Positions 35,644-42,500 of a DNA stretch of 42,500 bases are shown here, in pieces. Source of the DNA: Sphaeroforma sirkka (lineage: Eukaryota; Opisthokonta; Ichthyosporea; Ichthyophonida). Numbering within the stretch: position 1 is the stretch's first letter; each line of letters starts with the position of its first letter. The stretch lies in assembly GCA_001586965.3 (NCBI GenBank), contig LUCW03002671.1, forward strand, positions 1 through 42,500. The letters are read 5' to 3'. A program made the position numbers and the translations under genes. The notes under the pieces were generated by a model that did not search any database, was not told the DNA's origin, and saw only the letters and a list, made by a program, of their open reading frames with translations.

Positions 35644-37031
35644 GAATACAAATACAAATATTAATATACATACTTACACACACACACATATATACATCTA
35701 TATATATACATATACATACATACATATATATATAAATATATAAATATAAATATATGTATTTGCACATATGTATACATATAGACACACACACGTACACATA
35801 TATATATATATAAATACACACATACACACAAACATACCCATACACACACACACACACATGCATAAAATACATAGAATAAATACGTACACACAAACACACA
35901 CACATATATATATATGCATACAAATATAAGAACATAAATGAACATTCACTCATATACAAGCATATTCATATACTTTATACCTACATAATAGAAATAACAT
36001 ACATATATATATATATTTCATATTCGTCTAAAAATACACTTCTAAATGAACGAAAGCTTATTTCTCTCATGTAAACACACATGTCCATATACACATGTGT
36101 CAACGTACAAATGCACACCTTAATACATATAAACCTAAATATGTTTGAATAGAATTAGAAATAGAAATTAATTACAAAAATGAAAAAACACACATTTACA
36201 GAAAAATATATATATGGACATACACACACACACACACACACACAGAGAGACTCATACGCACACACGGACACACATATATACATAACATATAGATATATAC
36301 ATATGTACATATATATACATACACACACATACGTACACACACATATATATATATACGATTATATACATTGATTCAAATATATAATGACAATATAGCTACA
36401 AAAGTTCACACACACAGTTTGACTGGCGCCTACATGTTCACGTGTACGGAATCACACACATGTGTATACACCACACAGACACAGACACAGACACACACGC
36501 ACACGCGCACAGACAGACAGACAGACACAGACACAGACACAGACACAGACACAGACACAGACGCACAGACAGACAGACAGACACAGACACAGACACAGAC
36601 ACAGACATATATATATATATAAACACACACATACACACACACATATATATATATATATACATTCTTTGTGTATACTTGGTCTCATTAAATCATATGTATA
36701 CAATGAAATACTATCATATATATCAACATACACATAGTATGTCTGATCAATTATTTGTGAGAGTATTGATAATATTCTTTTACCATAAAAATACTTCCGA
36801 CATAGATACCTTGGCAAAGGTTCCGGCCACTATAAGGAGCAGCAAGTAGTATAGCATATTATGCACTCCCCCTATTGCGGAGGAATATGTTTCCTGTGGA
36901 CTGTCATTGTCAGTAGTAATCGACTTAGCGTATATATCCATATCCGACGTAAATGTCCTCTTGCCTTCTCCTTCCCAGTCGTCAGCCAATTTCTTGACAG
37001 GCGCTGGTGCCTGCATGACTACTTCGGTCAT
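21285..37031 (-). CDS. THOC2: THO complex subunit 2 (THOC2), 22-exon gene
   Basis: Scaffold of the nuclear THO/TREX complex, which couples transcription to mRNA packaging and export. Exons, all GT-AG and in one phase-consistent frame of 1,715 codons: 36810-37031, 34771-34848, 34289-34516, 33752-33832, 33316-33536, 32613-32750, 32327-32414, 31460-31627, 31063-31209, 30337-30699, 29372-29665, 28919-29041, 27895-28324, 27479-27660, 27072-27155, 25997-26209, 25412-25513, 25010-25237, 23878-24078, 23532-23657, 22069-22953, 21285-21827. Family landmarks in order: [16 protein letters not shown] (~230), [11 protein letters not shown] (~300), [12 protein letters not shown] (~435), YTIYASW and [11 protein letters not shown] (~615-640), IAHSNPF (~658), [21 protein letters not shown] (~975), [13 protein letters not shown] (~1085) and QKFYMTPE (~1250). 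Human THOC2 is about 1,590 residues. The extra length is a disordered tail. The ATG at 37029-37031 is the first in frame. The last exon's end is uncertain: WQ is followed by GTAAGTTAA, either a donor or VS-stop. Confidence 0.93.
26485..27060. repeat. Intronic minisatellite, ~15 copies of 36-41 bp (THOC2 intron 15)
   Basis: A tandem repeat with the core CGACTGAACTACCACACAA followed by TCAGTAGGTGTATATAAA. Two length forms alternate: one ends TGTATATAAACG, the other TGTATTATATACACG. Copies near the right end carry ACAAACAG instead of ACAATCAG. The array occupies most of an 862-bp intron. Confidence 0.95.
33004..33072 (-). other. Exon-like segment inside THOC2 intron 5
   Basis: Between TTTTACAG and GGTG|GTATATG lies a 69-base block with good splice signals. 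Read in its own phase 0 it is open ([19 protein letters not shown]). In the phase required by exons 5 and 6 it meets TGA. Joining exon 5 directly to exon 6 gives the conserved LGFRFKS, so the block is not part of the main transcript. It may be a poison cassette exon or chance. Confidence 0.3.
35550..36660. repeat. Microsatellite complex in THOC2 intron 1
   Basis: The 1,961-bp first intron holds a (CA)n run of nearly 60 bases (35572-35630), several TA and CATA tracts, and a (CAGACA)n-type array at 36474-36605. Long frames through this region are artefacts of dinucleotide repeats. Confidence 0.92.
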
Positions 37032-38440
37032 ACTTATACAGTCGGAAGGTGCGATGTGGCACGTGTGTTTGTGTGTATAAAGCTATGCCTTTGTAGTATC
37101 ACATGTGATATCGCAGTGGTAGTTCTTAAGCAGGTTTGTATATGGCTCATATACAGTAATAACATATACGTTTAGAAGCCACGTTCTTTGTTTATGTATA
37201 TTTTGTAGATGTATGTGCAATTTTTAGTTGACTAGTTATTTTGCAGAGGTATATGCGGGAGTGTGGGGCGGCTGCCCCTGTGACTTTGAAGTCCGTCCGT
37301 TCAAATTTATTTATTTATCAGTTGAGGGCGGCCCAATCTTGAGTTCCGTTGGGTAGGAGTTTTACTTCTGCAATTAATACTCCGCCTAAAAACAAAACAT
37401 TCCGGTTTTTTATTTTATATTTACGGTGTGTCGATAACATCACACTCATAAATCATGACTATTAGTCTTAAGAAGGCAAAACACGCCACAATACTGCGAG
37501 CGTGCAGTCGACGTAGAATATGACATGAGTTTGTTGCATATCCAGGGTATGACATTTGCACGCGTTTATTACAAAAATTAATATCAAAATGTCTCTCTGA
37601 AATGTTCTGTGCACACGTAGATAGGTTTAATGCAGCTTTTCATTATCATGCGAATTTTATAATTGAATAGAATTTTCCCAGATTGACGTAAGGTATGTAC
37701 GATGGCACATGATTAGTTGAGGAGAAGACAGTGCCGAAACATACTACCATTACTTGGTACCTTTTTGTATACTCATACATACTACACGCTCTATTGTTTG
37801 TTTATAGCTTCGTGGGGTTGGCTTGCTTGAGCTGTTCAATTGTGTATTTCATACCTAACAGTACGCACAGCATTTTGCTATATTATGTGATACAATTCCC
37901 GAATCGGGGCAACAATGTGTTAGTTGGCAGAATCGGGTAAATTTTGATGCACTTAGCTATTCTGGCGGTCTACAATGTACATTATTGATTTGCATTTTGC
38001 CGTTAGATTTTTGTCTACCTGAACCTCGCATGCTCCGTGCTCGAATGTAGCCAGTGAACTTTTCCTGCCTATCTTTATTTTTTTCAGAAGGTCGCGATGA
38101 CGTGTATCCTTGCTCCTGTAGGATATTTAAATATTATCTGTCTATATGTATCGTGCACACGTGTGCATGTACGTATTAAAGCAAACACAGTCACCAATAT
38201 ATACAAACGACACGATGCGAGTGATTACTCAGATATTCGTGTTATACGCTTATGCGCTCATGAAAAATTCGGATGATGCGTACATATTGTAGAATCGTCG
38301 TTTAGTCATCTATGTCCAGGGCTGGTATATCAAGTTTGGAAGTCGATCTGGGCGCACTACCTTTGTGGATTTGCTAGAGTGGCTTTTAGCCACGTCATAT
38401 CTTCAAATTACACAGAGAACAGTGTACCTACGGCAACACC
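37032..38440. other. THOC2 upstream region, no gene seen
   Basis: AT-rich and without a recognisable gene on either strand. It should contain the THOC2 promoter and 5' untranslated region near 37,032-37,400. I see no motif strong enough to place a start site. Confidence 0.5.
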
Positions 38441-38567
38441 TAGGTAGCATACCATGCTATGTAGAGGCATTAAAGTAGCATAGCATACTATGTAGAAACA
38501 TTAAAGTAGCATACAACGCTATGTAGAGATATTAAAGTAGCATACCACGCTATGTAGAGGTATTAAA
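38440..38567. repeat. Four-copy tandem repeat, ~32 bp unit
   Basis: Unit GTAGCATACCATGCTATG followed by TAGAGGCATTAAA, four times with one to four changes per copy. The half-element CATACCATGCTATG is itself nearly palindromic. Confidence 0.93.
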
Positions 38568-38569
38568 TT

Positions 38570-38930
38570 GAAGGTTAGCAAATAGTTTTCAAATAGTGTA
38601 TTTTCTGCAGCCACATTAATAATCTCACTCGACTTGGCTGATGTTGTCAAGTTCAGTTTTTTTGATTATGAATGACGGTTTCAAGACTTGCGTTGTGAAG
38701 TGGAGCAGACCATCGCATGATAAACGTCTGAAGTGAAAAACAAAAGCTGCTTGATTCGGATCCGATTCTATTTATCGGTTATATTATATAATAGCTATTT
38801 TGGTATTTTCTATCTGACTGATGCCGTCAAGTTAAGCGGTTTCAAATTGAGGGTCGGCAGCCAATATAAGTTTATTCAGATCCGTTTTTATTTCTCTACA
38901 TGTTATACAATAACTGTATTGACTTATTCT
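38570..38930 (-). pseudogene. Two decayed copies of the sulfatase terminal exon end
   Basis: Downstream of the sulfatase tail its last codons recur in weaker form on the minus strand. The tail ends TKLDNSQVE-stop at about 38936. A second match reads LDGISQIE at about 38820-38843. A third reads ELDNISQVE-stop at about 38628-38657. The AT-rich sequence following each (ATATAAT..., ATCCG...TATTT) is also similar. These look like tandem duplications of the 3' end of the gene. Confidence 0.6.
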
Positions 38931-39138
38931 ACCTGACTGTTGTCAAGCTTAGTTGTTGATTCTGATGGAAACTTTGGCTTTTTTGACCAACATCTCATCG
39001 CCATAGCTCCCAAAGAGGCACCAATCACGGCACAAGCAAAGCAAATACCCACCCAAGCACCTGTAGAGAGATCTTCACTAGTGGGGCAAGATACTGGTTG
39101 TGCTGTAGATGCCAGAGTTTGTGATTGGGGATACGTAG
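38830..39138 (-). repeat. Inverted repeat, left arm (sulfatase transmembrane tail exon)
   Basis: It is an inverted copy of 40441-40745 with roughly 90 percent identity by eye in the coding half. On the minus strand it encodes QSQTLASTAQPVSCPTSED, then a hydrophobic segment GAWVGICFACAVIGASLGAM, then a basic RCWSKKP and a short polar end: a single-pass membrane anchor. The frame is continuous with the sulfatase upstream apart from a TAG at 39140-39142. Confidence 0.88.
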
Positions 39139-40257
39139 CCTAGGGCTTTGGGACATAGTGTTCACGCGGTTCAATGATGTTCCAGGTTCCATCTGACACA
39201 GTGGAGACACAGCCCATCAGCTCGGCAAAGGCAGTCTTGTCGCCTGTGATAGCCACACCTGAGGTGTCACCAGTGGATAGTACATTAACCATCGCCTTTT
39301 TGCTATCAGCGGTAATGATAGCACGGGCAGTGGTGGGTAAGACATCGACTGGGAGGGAGATCAGAACAGCGTGTGATATGATGATGTTGAACTTCTCATT
39401 GGTATCCTTCACCCCCAAATTCAATGACAAGCCATTGGACTGTTCGGCCATTGTGGGGTCGATTTTGATCTCTAAGCTCTGCAACATCATCCAGAGTGGC
39501 ATTTCCAACAGGAACGATTCGTCTAAATCTGGCTCTGGGTACGCATTCTTGCCGTGGCGAAGCTCTTGGGTGCCTGTGAGCATGAAGTTTCGACGGATAC
39601 CGCTCTCTTCGGCATAACCGATTTGCTCCAAACAGTCGGCCTCCAGATATCTGGCCTCCATGTTTGTAGGATCGCTGAACACAGCTTGGTTCATGCTTTC
39701 AGGACACCATCGGTAGTTACCGTTGTCGTGAAGTCATTGGCCTCGCTCGATAACAGCCTCAATCCCACCTATATCAGCCACAAACTGCTGCGCTCTCTCC
39801 ACCGGGAGTAGACGCTGGAAACCTGCGGGATTGCCATCACACCAGCCGACGTAAAACTGATATACCTCCTTGGAGTTGTGTTTAAGATGACCGTAGTGCC
39901 CACGTGTATTAAAGTACGAGTCCATGGACTTGGGCATTTCGATTGTCTCACTGATTTCCTCCATACCATATCCAAGATTCAGTAGTCGAACGGACTGGTC
40001 ATGAGTAAATTTGATGTAGTCGCGGGTCATGGTGAGATGTTCAACTACGTTTTCGTTTCCGAACTTCGGCCAGTGATGCTGACCGATCATAGTTTGAACT
40101 CGGTCGCCATATCTCTGGATAGTTTGTTGAATGCACGTGGTCCACTTCATTGGGTCTCTTGTCGCTCCCCGGAGTGTCAAAAAGTTGTGTGCAGACATCA
40201 CAGCATTCTCGCCGGTATTTAGCAGTCCCCAGTCTTCAACCCATGTGTGTGCAAACC
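38928..40257 (-). pseudogene. Alkylsulfatase (SdsA1/BDS1-like), C-terminal part with two in-frame stops
   Basis: Class III alkylsulfatases are zinc metallo-beta-lactamase-fold enzymes that cleave sulfate from alkyl sulfates. Present here: HNFLTLRGA, the zinc-site motif IGQHHWPKFGNE, HDQSVRLLNLGYGMEEI, YVGWCDGNPA, then the dimerisation and SCP2-like C-terminal regions (YLEADCLEQIGYAEESG, RNFMLTGTQELRHG). A splice acceptor TTTTAG precedes the exon at 40257. The catalytic N-terminal domain with the HxHxDH site is missing: only about 180 bases separate the acceptor from the right inverted-repeat arm. TGA at 39734-39736 interrupts the domain (…ERGQ, stop, LHDNGNYRW…), and TAG at 39140-39142 separates it from the membrane tail. 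It is a truncated gene copy or a chimaeric assembly. Confidence 0.85.
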
Positions 40258-40387
40258 CTAAAACGACGATTCTACATATGAATATCCATGTGGCACGTTG
40301 CAGAAGTCAAAACAAAACGGCTTGATTATAGAAATGGACGTAGATATAGATGTATGAATTTGCTAGAGCTCTTCGTTTCTCGTATAT

Positions 40388-40657
40388 ATGTACGCATCAT
40401 CCGAAATTTTTATGAGCGCGTATGTGTATAACACGAATATTTGTACGTATCCCCAATCACAAACTCTGGCATCTACAGGACAACCAGTCTCTTGCCCCAC
40501 TAGTGAAGATCTCTCTACAGGTGCTTGGGTGGGTATTTGCTTTGCTTGTGCCGTGATTGGTGCCTCTTTGGGATCTATGGCGATAAGATGTTGGTCAAAA
40601 AAGCCAGAGGTTCAATCAGAATCAACTACTAAGCTTGACAACAGTCAGGTAGAATAA
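40388..40657 (+). pseudogene. Inverted copy of the sulfatase membrane-tail exon
   Basis: An open plus-strand frame whose part from 40441 onward repeats the tail encoded on the minus strand at 38928-39138: PQSQTLASTGQPVSCPTSED, the hydrophobic GAWVGICFACAVIGASLGSM, RCWSKKPE, and the end KLDNSQVE before TAA. No sulfatase domain precedes it on this strand. The upstream codons (MYASSEIFMSAYVYNTN) have no match. As a protein it would be a small single-span membrane peptide, but it is best explained as the second arm of an inverted duplication. Confidence 0.7.
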
Positions 40658-40745
40658 GTCAATATGGTTATTGTACAACATATAGAAATAAAAAGGATCA
40701 GAAGAAAATTAAATCGACTGCCGACCCTTAATTTGAAACCGCTGC
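40441..40745 (+). repeat. Inverted repeat, right arm
   Basis: The match to the left arm starts at TACGTATCCCCAATCACAAA and runs past the tail stop codon into the 3' flank (CTGCCGACCC, then AATTTGAAACCGCT). Identity is higher in the coding part than in the flank. Confidence 0.88.
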
Positions 40746-40990
40746 ATATCGTGGATTGCTAGGTGTAGCTGTAACTGTAGGTGTCTGCTTTGCTTTTGAC
40801 ATGTTTGACTCAAAGGTAAGTCGATATATGTATTGTATGATATATAGATATAGATAAATAAAACGGATCGTGTCGACCCTGAATTTAATATCACTGCATA
40901 GCGTGGATTGATAGGTGTAGCTGTAGCTGCATTGTTGCTCTGTGTAATTGGACGAGCTGGAGTGCCTAATGCAAGGCGTAAACAGTGAAA
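40725..40990 (+). repeat. Direct repeat of a hydrophobic exon-like segment
   Basis: GACCC(T/G)TAATTT or a close variant, followed by a CTGCATA-CGTGGATTG core and AGGTGTAGCTGTA, occurs at about 40725 and 40893. The first copy reads AAYRGLLGVAVTVGVCFAF then DMFDSK before GTAAGT, a splice-donor-like site. The second reads RGLIGVAVAALLLCVIG and ends at a stop near 40988. Both would be membrane spans, one possibly an internal exon and the other a terminal one. Confidence 0.6.
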
Positions 40991-41200
40991 GTTTTGCGCC
41001 CGGGTCGATGTACATATTAGATGAGGCCATCGTGAGAAAAGAGTAGAACAGCAAGTCTGTTTTGTGCACGTGCCAACTACCAACTCTACTGGCTCGACAC
41101 AAAGCAAAAATATATATACTAGCAGTGCATATGTTTACTTCCCTACTGTTCATCATACTACATGTACTAAACAACGCAGATCTCATAGGGTTACACTTCA
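40991..41200. other. Spacer between duplicated blocks
   Basis: No recognisable gene, RNA or repeat. Confidence 0.4.
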
Positions 41201-41204
41201 ATCT

Positions 41205-41315
41205 ACACCTCGACAGCGGACTCTACTGAGTCATTTTATGCATGCTGTTCGATAGGTCGTGATGTAGTGAATACTGTGTCGACCATGTTTTCCACCGTTC
41301 CTCATAAACGGATCT
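41205..41315 (-). pseudogene. Decayed copy 1 of the MTFP1-like terminal exon
   Basis: Compared with 41593-41720 it keeps GCGGACTCTACT, AGTC, GCATGCT and TGTGTCGACCATGTTTTCCACCG in the same order. On the minus strand a lost C shifts the frame (GAACGGTGGA against GAACCGGTGGA). The remaining reading still resembles VENMVDTVF against VEKIVDTAF. Confidence 0.7.
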
Positions 41316-41394
41316 AGCCTGATTCACCCTAGATTTCGGGTTTACTCCATCCTGTTGTGTCCACTTCCTGAAATCAGGTAACATTCATCCCCCA

Positions 41395-41500
41395 TTCTAC
41401 TTCTTCGTCGGCTTCGGTGGCGGACAATACTAAGTCCTGGCTAGCCTGCTTCTATATCCAAATCTCCAGCGGTTCATCCGCAATTGAGACCGACAATGAT
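41395..41500 (-). pseudogene. Decayed copy 2 of the MTFP1-like terminal exon
   Basis: On the minus strand it reads ADEPLEIWI, stop, KQASQDLVLSATEADEEV, stop. The parent reads CDEPVEKIV ... KKHAHQDLVESAPETKKEL, stop. About a dozen codons in the middle are deleted. It ends at the same place as the parent exon. Confidence 0.7.
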
Positions 41501-41592
41501 ACTATCAAGTGAATCTCAAAAACTCAGCTTCATCTCCCATTCCATGCCAAGATATTAATTTCGCCTCAGATGCGAGATACCAGCCAGTTCAT

Positions 41593-41816
41593 TTATAGTT
41601 CCTTCTTCGTCTCGGGAGCGGACTCTACTAAGTCCTGATGCGCATGCTTTTTAGTGGGCCAGAGCGTGTCAAACGCCGTGTCTACTATCTTCTCCACCGG
41701 TTCATCGCAGATCATTGGCAAAAACGGAATCAGTGCCAATCCTGCAGCCGTTGGTCCGAACCTCTGGAAGGGCTGCAGTGACTTCACACTCGCAAATGCT
41801 TTTGTAGCCATATTCA
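41593..41816 (-). CDS. MTFP1 / MTP18-like mitochondrial protein, terminal exon
   Basis: MTFP1 is an inner mitochondrial membrane protein that affects fission. This exon begins after a CTGTGCAG acceptor (codon split, last two bases TG), encodes about 73 residues and ends at TAA. It carries the conserved C-terminal module: a short basic lead (TKAFASVKSLQPFQRFG), the hydrophobic PTAAGLALIPFLPM, and DEPVEKIVDTAFDTLWPT. These match the TTTALGLLTIPIIIHPIDRS ... LYPT region of animal MTFP1. The upstream exons are not found in the 680 bases to the window edge, so they lie beyond it or are lost. The family call rests on this module alone. Confidence 0.68.
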
Positions 41817-41822
41817 CTGCAC

Positions 41823-42500
41823 AGTAAAGGAGTGATACACAATATGTATGTTAATCGCAAGAGATCATCCATGAATAGAATGCGACTATGAGTATATTAA
41901 GTTGAAGACGTAATCGGTGCCCTCTCCCAAGTACAACTCCACATAACAAGTGTGAGACACACTATTTATGCATGAATTTCCGTGGCTTCGTAGTGACAAA
42001 CGCTTCGGTCGACAGAACACGTAAACACACACACGTACAAATACACACATATACATGAAATTAACACCAGAGGAATTCAGTATTACGTGGGATGAAATAG
42101 GTACGAGTTTCAGTTTTGGATTATAGGCGGGATCAGTGTAAACACCGCAAGTGTTCAGTCGTGACTCTGGTACGGCCGCAGCTTTCTCATGTCGTTAAAA
42201 CATTTGCAGCCCATCTCCATGTGCGAATTAGACCAATGTATACCAATAACAATATTGTATACCAATCCTGTTAGTGTACAAATTAACTTTAGGATTTTAG
42301 GTGAACTAGTACAGACCTCATTTCAGGCATGTATACATTGCATAGCCTCACCTCATACAACCCACCTTATGCGCGCATGATGCCAGCAAGCTGCGCCAAA
42401 TGTCAAATCGCAAAAATCCAGGACGAGGATAAGCACACGTGTACACGAACAGAATTGTGCACGCACATTTGTCTACATGTATACACCTGCACATGTCATT
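41823..42500. other. Probable intron or upstream region of the MTFP1-like gene
   Basis: AT-rich, with CA-rich patches near 42020-42050. No further MTFP1 exon and no other gene could be recognised. Confidence 0.4.

Noticed and set aside
35414-35959. 181-codon minus-strand frame rich in C, V, Y and I
   Set aside because: Pure by-product of CA/TA repeats inside THOC2 intron 1.
39174-39617. 147-codon plus-strand frame
   Set aside because: Antisense of the sulfatase C-terminal domain, which has clear family motifs on the minus strand.
21285-40257. Alternative genetic code with TGA or TAG as sense
   Set aside because: THOC2 reads 1,715 codons without any stop. The stops seen are confined to a truncated sulfatase and dead transposons.

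Overview
The window is nuclear DNA of an intron-rich, repeat-laden unicellular eukaryote. The evidence is one protein gene cut into about 22 short exons with GT-AG introns, plus Ty1/copia and Ty3/gypsy (chromovirus) retrotransposons, solo LTRs with 5-bp target duplications, and abundant CA/TA microsatellites. A holozoan protist such as an ichthyosporean would fit, but that is inference from gene structure and content. No bacterial, CRISPR, rRNA or convincing tRNA feature was seen.

Left third (1-15,018) is a retrotransposon graveyard. From 1 to 8,873 a head-to-tail array with a period of about 2.65 kb runs on the minus strand. Each unit is LTR, (GA)n-rich leader, gag, protease, GAG-pre-integrase and a stub of integrase that joins straight to the next LTR, so integrase core, RT and RNase H are missing. 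A copia RT domain (8,898-9,932, minus) is joined to the gag of the last unit in a permuted order. A solo copy of the same LTR, in opposite orientation and flanked by CATCA, interrupts that pol sequence. Further pol debris, a 217-bp foldback hairpin, a decayed chromovirus 3' end (integrase, GPY/F, chromodomain, PPT, LTR) and a second solo LTR (duplication GACTC) follow. The second solo LTR splits a small ORF.

Middle (15,019-21,284) has no gene I can name. It holds diverged duplications, a perfect hairpin, one short exon-like segment and a 200-bp CA/TA tract.

The main gene (37,031 down to 21,285, minus) is THOC2, the scaffold of the THO/TREX mRNA-export complex. I could assemble 22 exons in one consistent frame, 1,715 codons without an internal stop, matching the animal THOC2 layout up to a long disordered Q/N/RG-rich tail. 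Intron 15 is packed with a minisatellite of about 15 copies that begins about a dozen bases from the 5' splice site, and intron 1 is full of CA/TA/CAGACA microsatellites.

Right end (38,440-41,816) is a field of duplicated 3' gene ends. A truncated alkylsulfatase gene (C-terminal part only, one in-frame TGA and one in-frame TAG) sits between ~300-bp inverted repeats, each arm carrying the exon for a transmembrane tail. Tandem decayed copies of that last exon lie beside it. Next comes the last exon of an MTFP1-like mitochondrial protein with two decayed copies of itself downstream. This repeated duplication of terminal exons is the most unusual pattern in the window.
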